From the NCBI GenBank assembly GCA_963783175.1, contig CAWANG010000005.1, positions 50,262 through 114,261 of the forward strand: a stretch of DNA of 64,000 bases, given 5' to 3'. Every line of letters begins with the position of its first letter. Positions within the stretch are counted from its first letter, which is position 1. The notes under the pieces are model-generated. The model was given only the letters and a program-made list of their open reading frames with translations. It was not told the origin of the DNA and made no database searches. The DNA is from Roseiarcus sp963783175. GTDB taxonomy: Bacteria; Pseudomonadota; Alphaproteobacteria; Rhizobiales; Beijerinckiaceae. Made by a program: the position numbers and the translations under genes. This document shows, piece by piece, positions 8,747 through 17,920 of this stretch.

Positions 8747-10732
8747 ATGGGCGCCTTCGTGACGGGTGGAACGGGCTTTATCGGGAAGCGTCTGGTGCTT
8801 CGATTGCTGCGGCGCGACGCGGAACCGGTCCACGTCCTGATGTTCAATCCAACGCCGGAATCCATCGCGTCGCTAAAGGAGTTCTGGGGACCGGATTCCG
8901 CCCGTGTGACGGCGATCGCCGGCGACATCTCAAAGCCCGATCTCGGGATCGCGCCGAAGGATGCCCGCCGGCTTAAGGGAAAGATCGACCATTTCTTCCA
9001 TCTCGCTGCGGTCTATGATCTCACCGCCGAACCGGCGGAAGTCGTCAAGGCGAACGTCGAGGGCGTGGCGAACGCGCTGGCCTTCGCCAAGTCGATCGGA
9101 GCAGGTCGTTTCCACCATGTCAGTTCGATCGCCGCCGCCGGACTGTTCGACGGCGTTTTTCGCGAGGACATGTTCGAGGAGGCGCGGGGGCTCGAACATC
9201 CCTATTTTGCCTCGAAGCATCGGGGCGAGGCCTTGGTGCGCGCAGAGACGAAAATCCCCTGGCGGATCTACCGGCCGGGAATCGTCGTCGGCGATTCACG
9301 GACCGGCGAGATCGACAAGATCGACGGTCCCTACTACTTCTTCAAGTTGATTCAGAAGCTGCGCGACATAGTGCCGCAGTGGGCGCCGATGATCGGGCTC
9401 GAGGGCGGGCGAATCAATGTCGTTCCGGTCGACTTCGTTGTCGCGGCGATCGATCATCTCGCTCAGCTCGATGGGCTTGACGGCCGTACATTCCACCTCA
9501 CCGATCCGTCGCCCTTGCGCGTCGGCGAGATGCTCAACGTGTTGGCGCGCGCCGCCCACGCGCCCGCCTTCACGGTTCGCATCAACGCAGGGCTGTTCGG
9601 GCTCGCCCCGCCGGCCCTGACCCGCGGCCTGATGGCGCTGACGCCGTTCCGCCGCATGCGCAAGATGATGATGAAGGAGCTCGGCCTTCCGGACGATGTG
9701 TTCATGTTCGTCAACTATCCGACCCGGTTCGATAGCCGGGAGACGCAGAAGCTGCTCCACCCCGCCGGCATCGCCGTTCCGCGCTTCGAGGATTACGCTT
9801 GGCGCCTCTGGGACTATTGGGAGCGCCATCTCGATCCCGCGCTGTTCGTCGACCGGTCGCTACGCGGCGCCGTCGCCGGCAAGCGCGTGCTGGTGACGGG
9901 TGGGTCGGCCGGAATCGGCAAGGCGATCGCGATGAAGCTCGCGCAAGCGGGCGCCAAAACGCTCATCGTGGCGCGCGACGCCGACAAGCTCGAGGCGGCG
10001 CGCGCCGAATTCGCCGCGCAGGGCCTCGAGGTCGTTACTTACAGCGCCGACATCTCAGACCCCGAGCAATGCGCGGCGTTCATCGAGCGGCTGCTTGTCG
10101 AACATCGCGGAGTCGATATACTTATCAACAACGCCGGACGGTCGATCCGCCGGGCGATCGAGAATTCCTACGACCGTCCGCATGACCTCGAGCGGCTGAT
10201 GCGGCTGAATTATTTCGCCGCCGTTCAGCTTGCGATGGGTTTCCTCCCCGGCATGGCGGAGAGGCGATCCGGGCACATCATCAACATTTCTTCGATAGGC
10301 GTCTTGACCAGCGCGCCGCGTTTTTCCGGGTATGTGGCATCGAAAGCGGCGCTGGAGGCCTGGTCGGATTGCGCGGCGAGCGAGTTTCTCGATCGCGGCG
10401 TCGCATTCACCACCGTGAATATGCCGCTGGTGCGCACCGAAATGATCGCGCCGACGAAGTTCTACAGTCACGTCCCCACCCTCGATCCGGATGAAGCGGC
10501 CGACCTCGTCGTCGAAGCGCTGATCAACCGCCCGACCCGGGTCGCGACCCGGCTCGGCCGCTTCGGCCAGGGAGTTCACGCAGCGGCGCCGAATCTTGGG
10601 CGGATCGTGATGAACACGGCTTTCCGAATGTTTCCAGAAAGTGCTGCGGCGCGCGGCGAGAAGGAAGGCGAGGCCGCTCCGACCGCGGATCAGATCGCCT
10701 TCACGCAGTTGCTGCGTGGCCTGCACATTTGA
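8747..10732 (+). CDS. Two-domain SDR protein, probable fatty acyl-CoA reductase
   Basis: A 661-residue protein with two Rossmann reductase domains. The N-terminal extended SDR has VTGGTGFIGKRLV and a YFASK active-site motif. The C-terminal classical SDR starts near residue 382 with VLVTGGSAGIGKAIA, then INNAG near 460 and YVASKAALEAW. This length and order match the bacterial fatty acyl-CoA reductases such as Marinobacter Maqu_2507 and mycobacterial AcrA1, which reduce acyl-CoA by way of the aldehyde to the fatty alcohol. With two WS/DGATs and an acyl-CoA ligase nearby it would supply alcohol for wax esters. It diverges from the phasin gene by about 150 bases. Substrate is inferred from architecture. 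Confidence 0.86.
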   Translation: MGAFVTGGTGFIGKRLVLRLLRRDAEPVHVLMFNPTPESIASLKEFWGPDSARVTAIAGDISKPDLGIAPKDARRLKGKIDHFFHLAAVYDLTAEPAEVVKANVEGVANALAFAKSIGAGRFHHVSSIAAAGLFDGVFREDMFEEARGLEHPYFASKHRGEALVRAETKIPWRIYRPGIVVGDSRTGEIDKIDGPYYFFKLIQKLRDIVPQWAPMIGLEGGRINVVPVDFVVAAIDHLAQLDGLDGRTFHLTDPSPLRVGEMLNVLARAAHAPAFTVRINAGLFGLAPPALTRGLMALTPFRRMRKMMMKELGLPDDVFMFVNYPTRFDSRETQKLLHPAGIAVPRFEDYAWRLWDYWERHLDPALFVDRSLRGAVAGKRVLVTGGSAGIGKAIAMKLAQAGAKTLIVARDADKLEAARAEFAAQGLEVVTYSADISDPEQCAAFIERLLVEHRGVDILINNAGRSIRRAIENSYDRPHDLERLMRLNYFAAVQLAMGFLPGMAERRSGHIINISSIGVLTSAPRFSGYVASKAALEAWSDCAASEFLDRGVAFTTVNMPLVRTEMIAPTKFYSHVPTLDPDEAADLVVEALINRPTRVATRLGRFGQGVHAAAPNLGRIVMNTAFRMFPESAAARGEKEGEAAPTADQIAFTQLLRGLHI

Positions 10733-10776
10733 GGCGCGAAGGGGCGGTTGAAAGAGGAGGACATGGAACAGATCGC

Positions 10777-12417
10777 ATGACCAGCTTAAACCCAAGCCTA
10801 ACCAACTCGAGCGAACGACCGACGGTCGACTTCATCGTCGTCGGGGCGGGGCCGGCGGGTTGCGCCGTCGCCTCTCGACTCGCACAATCCTCGGGCACAA
10901 CCAGCGTCGCCCTGATCGAGGCGGGCCCGGCGAAGGCCTCGCTTCTGTCCGACGTGCCGCTTGGGATCGCAGCGCTCGTGCCCACGCGATCACGGCGGAA
11001 CTACGCCTATGAGACCACGCCGCAGCCCGGATTAGGCGGACGGCGAGGCTACCAGCCGCGCGGCCGCGGCCTGGGCGGAAGCAGTCTCATCAACGCGATG
11101 ATTTACACGCGAGGCCAGCCGCAGGACTACGACGAATGGGCGGCGCTCGGCTGCAAAGGCTGGGGCTGGTCGGACGTCCTGCCCTATTTCAAACGCTCGG
11201 AGGACAATGCGCGCGGGGCGAACGCGTGGCACGGCGTCGGTGGACCGCTCCATGTGAGCGACCTCAGCTACAGCAATCCGGCGGTCGAGGCTTTCGTCGA
11301 ATTTGCTGTCCAAGCAGGATTTCCGCGCAATGCCGACTTCAACGGCGAGACACAGGAGGGCGTCGGGCCCTACCAGGTGTTCCAGAAGAACGGCCGGCGA
11401 TTCAACGCCGCGAGGGCTTATCTTCCATCATCCCCGGCGGCCTCCAATCTCGAAGTGCTTGCCGACTATCAGGCGCGGCGCATTCTGTTTGAGGAACGGC
11501 GCGCCGTCGGCGTCGCCTATCGAAGCGGCGGTGCCGAGCGGCGGCTCTACGCGCGCCGCGAGGTCATTGTTTGCGCCGGCGCCTTCGGCTCGCCGCAACT
11601 CTTGATGGTTTCAGGGATCGGCCCGGCGGAGCACTTGAAGAGCGTCGGAATCGACCTGGTCCTCGATGCGCCCGAAGTCGGACAGAATCTTCAGGATCAC
11701 TGCGACTATGTGGCAAATCTCCGCGCCAACGGACCAGGCCTGTTCGGGGTCGCTTTGCCCCTGGTGACGCAGGGTGTCGGCGCGCTTGTAAGTTACCTCC
11801 GCCATGGGCGGGGACTGCTGACCTCCAACGCCGCGGAAGCCGGCGGATTCGTCAGGAGCAGGTCCGATGTCGATCGACCGGACCTGCAGTTGCACTTCTG
11901 CATCGGCATCGTCGACGACCACAATCGCAAGATTCACTTCACCACCGGCATGTCGCTGCACGTATGCGGGCTGAGGCCGAAGAGCCGAGGCCAGATTCGT
12001 CTCGCCGGCGCGGATATCGCGCTCGCGCCGCTCATCGATCCGAATTTCCTCTCCGATCCCGACGATCTCGAGACACTCGTCCGTGGCGTCGAGATCGTCC
12101 AGACCATTCTCGCCAAGCCGGCGCTCGCCCCTTACGGCGGCCGGTACATCTACGGCACCGGCCGCGACGATCCGACGAGGCTCGGCGCACTGATCCGCGA
12201 GCGCGCCGATACGATCTATCACCCGGTGGGAACCTGCCGGATGGGCGCCGACGAGCGCTCGGTCGTCGACCCTCAACTGAGAGTGCGAGGGGTCGAGGGC
12301 CTGCGCGTCGCCGACGCGTCGATCATGCCGCTCCTCGTCAGCGGCAACACCCAGGCGCCGTCCGCCATGATCGGCGAGAAAGCCGCGGATCTGATTCTGG
12401 GCCGGCGCGTCGCCTAG
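10777..12417 (+). CDS. GMC family FAD-dependent oxidoreductase
   Basis: A GMC-family flavoprotein of about 546 residues. The FAD-binding dinucleotide fold is FIVVGAGPAGCAVASRLAQ. The second signature is GSPQLLMVSGIGPAEHL, and the C-terminal active-site region is YHPVGTCRMG with SGNTQAPSAMIGEKAADLI. The family oxidises alcohols such as choline or aliphatic alcohols. Placed 44 bases after the acyl-CoA reductase, it may oxidise long-chain alcohols (inference). Start choice: an AGGAGG at 10755-10760 lies only two bases from an ATG at 10763 that opens a five-codon frame ending in TGA at 10778-10780, overlapping the ATG at 10777. A TTG at 10729 is also in frame. Confidence 0.88.
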   Translation: MTSLNPSLTNSSERPTVDFIVVGAGPAGCAVASRLAQSSGTTSVALIEAGPAKASLLSDVPLGIAALVPTRSRRNYAYETTPQPGLGGRRGYQPRGRGLGGSSLINAMIYTRGQPQDYDEWAALGCKGWGWSDVLPYFKRSEDNARGANAWHGVGGPLHVSDLSYSNPAVEAFVEFAVQAGFPRNADFNGETQEGVGPYQVFQKNGRRFNAARAYLPSSPAASNLEVLADYQARRILFEERRAVGVAYRSGGAERRLYARREVIVCAGAFGSPQLLMVSGIGPAEHLKSVGIDLVLDAPEVGQNLQDHCDYVANLRANGPGLFGVALPLVTQGVGALVSYLRHGRGLLTSNAAEAGGFVRSRSDVDRPDLQLHFCIGIVDDHNRKIHFTTGMSLHVCGLRPKSRGQIRLAGADIALAPLIDPNFLSDPDDLETLVRGVEIVQTILAKPALAPYGGRYIYGTGRDDPTRLGALIRERADTIYHPVGTCRMGADERSVVDPQLRVRGVEGLRVADASIMPLLVSGNTQAPSAMIGEKAADLILGRRVA

Positions 12418-12548
12418 AACCCAGGCCTCGGGGAAGCGCGGCCCAGCGCGATTGACTTCGATCATTGTTTCGCGCGGTTTGGCGCCATATTGCCCGTTGA
12501 TTGCGCTCCGCGATCGCGAGGGCCGAAAGAGAGACGGACGAACGTTGA

Positions 12549-13487
12549 ATGACGGCGGTCAAGGCGAATGGGATCGAGATCGAATATTCGGACAGCGGTC
12601 CTCGCGACGGCCCTGTGATCATGCTGATCATGGGCCTGGGGATGCAGCTCGTCGCGTGGCCCGATGCGTTTTGCGAGGGCCTCGTGGCGCGCGGGTTTCG
12701 CGTCATTCGCTTTGACAATCGCGATGCCGGCCTGTCGACAAAAATGCGCTCCGCCGGAGGGCTCCCAATGGCGCCCCTGATGGCCCTAGCCTTCCTGGGA
12801 TTGCGGGTCAGGCCGCCCTATACGCTCAACGACATGGCGTCCGATACGCTCGGACTCATGGATGCGCTCGGAATCGATCGCGCGCATATCCTCGGCGCCT
12901 CGATGGGCGGCATGATCGCGCAGATCGTCGCAGCCGAGCGCCCGGATCGGGTCGAAAGCCTGGTCTCACTCTTCTCGACCACCGGCAATCCGGCGTTGCC
13001 GGGTCCCGAACCCAAGGTGTTGCGAGCCCTCATTCGGCGGCGCCGGCGAAGCGATCCGGCGCGCGCGGTCCAGGAGACAATGGGCTTCCTCCGCTTGATC
13101 GGAAGCCCCGGCTTTCCGACGAGCGAGTCCGAGCTTCGCAACAAGGTCGAGCGCTCGATCCGCCGCTGCTATTACCCGCAAGGATTCACCAGACAGCTCC
13201 TCGCCATCGTGACGGCGCCGGATCGGACGCCGATGCTCCGGCGCATTCGCGCGCCAACCCTAGTGCTGCACGGCGCCGAGGATCCGTTCATACCGCCGGC
13301 GGCGGCGAAGGACACCGCCGCCAGCATTCCCGGCGCCCGATTGCGGATCATTCCCGGCATGGGTCATGATTTGCCGGGGGCGTTGCTGCCGCTTCTTGTC
13401 GATGAGATCGCCGGGCACTGCCTCGGGGCGGAGGAGAAAGCGCGCGGCGCGAGCGTCGCGCGGCGCGCGGCTGGAGGTTTGCCATGA
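12549..13487 (+). CDS. Alpha/beta fold hydrolase
   Basis: A 312-residue alpha/beta hydrolase. The nucleophile elbow is GASMGG (Ser about residue 118). The acid-containing segment is LVLHGAEDPFIPP and the catalytic His lies in IPGMGHDLP. The C-terminus adds a short basic stretch. The substrate is unknown; relatives include lipases, esterases and haloperoxidase-like enzymes. The stop overlaps the ATG at 13484 of the next WS/DGAT gene (ATGA), which indicates translational coupling and a shared role in neutral lipid turnover. Confidence 0.85.
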   Translation: MTAVKANGIEIEYSDSGPRDGPVIMLIMGLGMQLVAWPDAFCEGLVARGFRVIRFDNRDAGLSTKMRSAGGLPMAPLMALAFLGLRVRPPYTLNDMASDTLGLMDALGIDRAHILGASMGGMIAQIVAAERPDRVESLVSLFSTTGNPALPGPEPKVLRALIRRRRRSDPARAVQETMGFLRLIGSPGFPTSESELRNKVERSIRRCYYPQGFTRQLLAIVTAPDRTPMLRRIRAPTLVLHGAEDPFIPPAAAKDTAASIPGARLRIIPGMGHDLPGALLPLLVDEIAGHCLGAEEKARGASVARRAAGGLP

Positions 13488-15296
13488 ATCGTCTCTCTTT
13501 GGTCGAACTCACTGTTTCTGTATCTGGAGACGCCGCAGACCCCGATGAACATCGCCAGCTTGACGATCTTCAAGCCGACCTCGCCTGAGCCCAACCTTTT
13601 CGCCCGCTTTCGGGAGCACACGGCCGCGCGGCTCGATCTCTTGCCCTCATATCGCCGACGCCTCGAGATGACGCCGCTCGGCATCGATCATCCGGTGTGG
13701 GTGGTCGACGACTCCATCGACCTCGACCATCACATCCGCCATGCCGCGCTGCCGGCGCCGGGCACGATGGAGCAACTGCGCGCGTTGGTGGCTGAACTTC
13801 ACGCCGTCCCTCTCGATCGCGCGCGTCCGCTCTGGGAGTATCATCTGATCGAGGGGCTGGAGAACGGCGCATTCGCCGTCTACATCAAGTTGCATCATAG
13901 CGACATGGACGGGATCGCGGGCATGTCGACGCTCGACGTGACCTACGACTTCTCGCCTGACGGCGGGCCGGCGCCCCCGCCCCGCAAAGGGATCAGTTCG
14001 ACCGCCGAGCCTGCCGACTTCCTGGAATTGACCAGTACTGCGATCGCCGATTTCATTCGCCAGGGATATCGCACCCTGAAATCGCTGCCCGACGCCGCGA
14101 GAACGCTCGCGAAGGCGGCGCCTCATTTCAGTCGAGACGCGCGCCTTCTGGCCAGCTACGCGAGAGGAACGCCGCGAACGCCCTTCAATGTGGCGATATC
14201 GGCTCACCGCGTCTATGCGACCTGTTCGCTTGCGCTGCACGAGGTCAAGAAAGTCGCAAAGTCGAGAGGCGCCACCATCAACGATGTCGTGCTGGCGCTC
14301 AGCGCGGGCGCGCTGCGCCGCTACCTCAGCGAGCACAATGCGCTTCCCAAGACGCCGCTGATCGCCGGCGTGCCGGCCTCCTTGCGGGCGCCGGGCGACA
14401 CGAAGCTGGACAACCAAGTGGTGTTCTCGGTCTCCCGTCTGCCCACGGACGTGCCAGATCCCTTGCCGAGGCTCGCCGCGGCTCGGGTGGCGGCTCAGGA
14501 GGCGAAAAACCTTTTCGCCGACATCAGGGATTTGCTCACGACCGATGTCTCGATCCTCGGCGCGCCGCTCATCATCACCGCGCTCGCAAGGCTGATGGCC
14601 AGCACGCGCGCCTACAACGTCTTGCGGCCATTCTTCAACGTCGTCATATCGAACGTTCCGGGACCGCGGGAGCCAATGTATTGCGCCGGCGCGCCGGCTA
14701 CGCACTATTTCCCGGTGTCGATCCCCTTTCACGGCTGCGCACTCAACATCACCGTGCAGAGCTATCTCGATCAGCTCGATTTCGGTCTCATCGCCTGCAG
14801 TGAGGTCGTGCCTGACGCCCAGCGCATCGCCGATTACATCGCCGAAGATTTCGAGGCGATGCGTGAGGCCAATGAGGCGTTGAAGGCGAGCGAGGCCATC
14901 GTCATTTCCTCGGAAGCCCGAGCCGAGGCTAACCACGAGGCGCCGCGAGCGGAACCGGGAAGCGCGGAGACGAGCCCGCTCAAAGTCGAGCCAATGAGCG
15001 CGCTTGCGCGAAATATCGAGGCGCTGACCCGGGCGACGGAAGCCGTGTCGCGCAAATTGGCGAAGCCACCGACGCGCGCCCAATCGGCAAAGGTTCGGCC
15101 AGCCAAACCCAAGGCCGCCGCGCGACAACGGAAGGGCGGTTCCGCGGCGAACCGAGTTGAACGTCCGTCGGCCGACGAGACGCCCGCCGTTCAATCGGCC
15201 ATCCCGGCGCGCAAAGCCGTTCAAAAGCGAGCGCGCCCCTCGCGGGCGCCGTCGCGCCGCAAGCGTCGGGCGTCGACTTCTGGGAAGAAGTCGTGA
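13484..15296 (+). CDS. Second WS/DGAT acyltransferase, N-terminal frameshift, basic C-terminal tail
   Basis: The uninterrupted frame begins at ATG 13545 (583 residues: HHSDMDG at 117-123, NVPGP in the C-terminal half). The usual WS/DGAT start lies just upstream in another frame: ATG 13484 (overlapping the previous stop, with GGAGG ahead) gives MNRLSLVE. After removing one A from GAACTC at 13505-13510 it continues as VDSLFLYLETPQTPMNIASL, the canonical family start. So a one-base insertion, real or artefact, separates the first nine codons. Beyond the catalytic domain, about 80 residues (from about 504) are rich in Lys, Arg, Ala and Pro, like the tails of PhaF or histone H1. The enzyme should form wax esters or triacylglycerol. 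Confidence 0.88.
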
Positions 15297-16081
15297 CGAT
15301 GGCTGCCCAACCCAGCGAAATCGCTTCGCCCCCGGCGCTTCTTTTGGCTCTGGAGCCACGCGGCCTCTTCACCATTGCGGGTCTCTTTGCCGCCGCGCCC
15401 TTCCTGGCGACGGCGCCGCGCGGTCAGCGCCATTCGGTGATCGTCCTGCCAGGCCTCGGCGCGACCGATCGATCGACAGTGGCAATTCGCCGCTTCCTCG
15501 GGTTTCTCGGCCATGATGTCACGGGCTGGAACCGCGGGCGCAACATGCGGCCGGCAGGTGCAGACCTTCCGGCGGTCGCCGCCCACATTCACTCGCTTCG
15601 CGAAACAAGTGGTGCTTCGGTGAGCCTAGTCGGTTGGAGCCGCGGCGGCATTATCGCGCGGGAGGCGTCGCGCCTCGCGCCGGACGCGGTGCGGATGGTC
15701 ATTACGCTCGGAAGTCCGTTCGCCGCCCCGGCGGCGACAAATGTCGCGGTAGCATGGCAGCGGATGATAGGAACCGAATATCCGGCGCGGACAAAGGATG
15801 AATTGCGCCGTCTCGCCGACCCGCTGCCGGTTCCCAGCACCTCGATCTACTCGCGCACCGACGGAGTCGTCGCCTGGCGCGCCTGCCAAGAATCCAAGGG
15901 ATCCGGCCGCGAGAATGTGGAAGTCCGCGGCTCCCACATCGGCCTCGGCTTCAATCCCGCCGCGCTGTGGGTGATCGCGGATCGGCTCGCGCAGCCCATC
16001 GGCGCGTGGGAGCCGTTCAAACCGAGTCCGATCGTCGCTCCGTTCTTTCCCGCAACCAGCCGGCCGGACCGGGGTGCGTAA
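15293..16081 (+). CDS. Alpha/beta fold hydrolase (lipase/esterase-like)
   Basis: A 262-residue hydrolase that begins at GTG 15293, overlapping the WS/DGAT stop by four bases; ATG 15299 is the alternative. The nucleophile elbow is GWSRGG (Ser116 from the GTG start), preceded by VIVLPGLGATD with the oxyanion region. SRTDGVVAW and GSHIGLGFNP hold the likely acid and His. It is a paralogue of the hydrolase at 17921-18766: both share a GWS-x-GG elbow, an ITLGSPF segment and a HxGLG-NPAA or HPAA motif. Two such paralogues flank the acyl-CoA ligase gene, which suggests ester cleavage feeding that ligase. Substrate is not shown. Confidence 0.84.
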   Translation: MTMAAQPSEIASPPALLLALEPRGLFTIAGLFAAAPFLATAPRGQRHSVIVLPGLGATDRSTVAIRRFLGFLGHDVTGWNRGRNMRPAGADLPAVAAHIHSLRETSGASVSLVGWSRGGIIAREASRLAPDAVRMVITLGSPFAAPAATNVAVAWQRMIGTEYPARTKDELRRLADPLPVPSTSIYSRTDGVVAWRACQESKGSGRENVEVRGSHIGLGFNPAALWVIADRLAQPIGAWEPFKPSPIVAPFFPATSRPDRGA

Positions 16082-16247
16082 TCGCTCCATCCATAGCCCG
16101 TCGAGCGGATTCACCGCGTGATCCAGCGGCCGCACAAGGCCTTGTCGCTATTGCTATTTTCCCCGGATTTTGATTGACCTCAATTCTCTTTCGGACCGCC
16201 CAAGGCGATCGTGAGGGCGCAAAAAAAACAGGACATGGAGGAAGCGC

Positions 16248-17894
16248 GTGCCCGTCAAGATCATTGAGCCCACGCCGTCGGCTTATCCCTATCCGCTGCT
16301 CATCAAGCATCTGCTCCATGCGCCGATGGCGCGATCGCCCGATCAGGAGATCGTGTACCGCGATCTCCGGCGGCACACCTACCGAACTTTTCGCGAACGA
16401 ATCGGGCGTTTGGCGAGCGGCCTCCATCAGATCGGCGTCGAGCAGGGCGACGCGGTCGCCGTTTTTGATTGGGACACCGACCGGTACCATGAGTGCTACT
16501 TCGCCGTGCCGATGATGGGCGCCGTTCTGCAGACGATCAACGTCAGTCTGACTCCCGACGACATCGCCTACACGCTCAATGATACGCGCGCGACAACGAT
16601 TCTGTTCAACGTCGACTTTCTGCCGCTGATCGAGAAAATCAAAGACAAGCTCACGTCGGTCAAAACCTTCGTCGTGATGCACGACGGCCCCCAGCTTCCC
16701 TCAATCGACCTTCCGGTCAGGTCGGAATATGAGGGGCTCCTCAATGCCGGTTCCCCGTACTTCCAGTTTCCGGATTTCGACGAGAACGCCTGCGCGACGA
16801 TGTTCCATACGACGGGAACCACCGGTCGACCGAAAGGCGTCCACTTCAGTCATCGTCAGCTCGTGTTGCATACCCTGGCGGGCCTCGTCGAATACGGGCT
16901 CACGCCGACCCAGGGTCGATATCATCGCGATGATGTCTACATGCCGATGACGCCAATGTTCCACGTTCACGCGTGGGGCTGTCCCTACACGGCGACGCTC
17001 GGCGGATCGAAGCTCGTCTTTCCCGGCCGCTATTCGCCGGACATCTTCCTGAAGCTGATCCGGACCGAAGGGGTGACGTTCACCCATTGCGTGCCCACCA
17101 TCCTTCAAATGTTGCTTGGCGCGCCGGGCAGCGAAGAGGTCGATCTTTCCGGTCTGAAAATGGTGATCGGCGGGTCCGCGCTGCCGACATCTCTGGCGCG
17201 GGCGGCTCGGGCGCGCGGCATTGACATCTTTTCCGGCTATGGCCTGTCGGAGGCGGCCCCGATGTTGACCGGCGCGCACCTCAAAACCCAGCATCTCGGA
17301 GGAGACCCGGAGAAGGAGCTCCGGTATCGGACGACGGCGGGCATCGCGGCCCCGCTCGTGGACTTGCGCGTTGTCGATGAGAATATGGCCGACGTGCCTC
17401 ACGACGGCGAATCGTTCGGCGAGATTGTTGTTCGGACGCCGTGGTTGACGATGGGCTATCTCAATGACGAAGCGGCTTCCGAGCAGCTTTGGGCGGGCGG
17501 CTATCTGCATACCGGCGATGTCGCGTCAATCGACGTCGACGGTTACCTGCGGATTTCCGATCGTCTCAAGGACATCGTAAAGAGCGGCGGCGAGTGGGTA
17601 TCATCGATTTCGCTCGAAAACATCATCATGGAGAAGAAGGGCGTGCGGCGCGTCGCGGTCATCGGCGTCAAGGACGTCAAGTGGGGCGAAAGGCCGCTGG
17701 CGCTTGTCGTTCTCGAGCCCGATCACATCGGCAGAATCATGGAGGAGGACATTCGGCTCCATGTGGCGTCCTACGTCGAGAAAGGCGTCATATCGAAGAT
17801 CGCGATTCCGGAGAAGATCATGTTTGCCGACGATCTGCCGCTGACTTCGGTTGGAAAGGTCGACAAAAAGAAACTGCGCGCGAATCGCTTGTGA
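16248..17894 (+). CDS. Medium/long-chain fatty acid-CoA ligase (AlkK-like)
   Basis: A 548-residue adenylate-forming enzyme. The GTG at 16248 is preceded by a GGAGG about eight bases away, while the ATG at 16234 is out of frame. The P-loop is TTGTTGRPKGV (about 187-198), with the adenylation motif YGLSEAAPM, the TGDVA motif, the hinge DRLKDIVKSGGEW and the catalytic Lys in GKVDKKKL near the C-terminus. The pattern is that of AlkK-type fatty acid-CoA ligases, which convert free fatty acid, ATP and CoA to acyl-CoA. In the lipid island it would supply acyl-CoA for the reductase and both WS/DGATs. Confidence 0.92.
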   Translation: MPVKIIEPTPSAYPYPLLIKHLLHAPMARSPDQEIVYRDLRRHTYRTFRERIGRLASGLHQIGVEQGDAVAVFDWDTDRYHECYFAVPMMGAVLQTINVSLTPDDIAYTLNDTRATTILFNVDFLPLIEKIKDKLTSVKTFVVMHDGPQLPSIDLPVRSEYEGLLNAGSPYFQFPDFDENACATMFHTTGTTGRPKGVHFSHRQLVLHTLAGLVEYGLTPTQGRYHRDDVYMPMTPMFHVHAWGCPYTATLGGSKLVFPGRYSPDIFLKLIRTEGVTFTHCVPTILQMLLGAPGSEEVDLSGLKMVIGGSALPTSLARAARARGIDIFSGYGLSEAAPMLTGAHLKTQHLGGDPEKELRYRTTAGIAAPLVDLRVVDENMADVPHDGESFGEIVVRTPWLTMGYLNDEAASEQLWAGGYLHTGDVASIDVDGYLRISDRLKDIVKSGGEWVSSISLENIIMEKKGVRRVAVIGVKDVKWGERPLALVVLEPDHIGRIMEEDIRLHVASYVEKGVISKIAIPEKIMFADDLPLTSVGKVDKKKLRANRL

Positions 17895-17920
17895 CGGCGG
17901 GGCGGCGGAGTCCGTGAGCG

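Noticed and set aside
13647..15359. 570-codon minus-strand open frame
   Set aside because: Antisense shadow of the second WS/DGAT with low-complexity Arg-rich composition.
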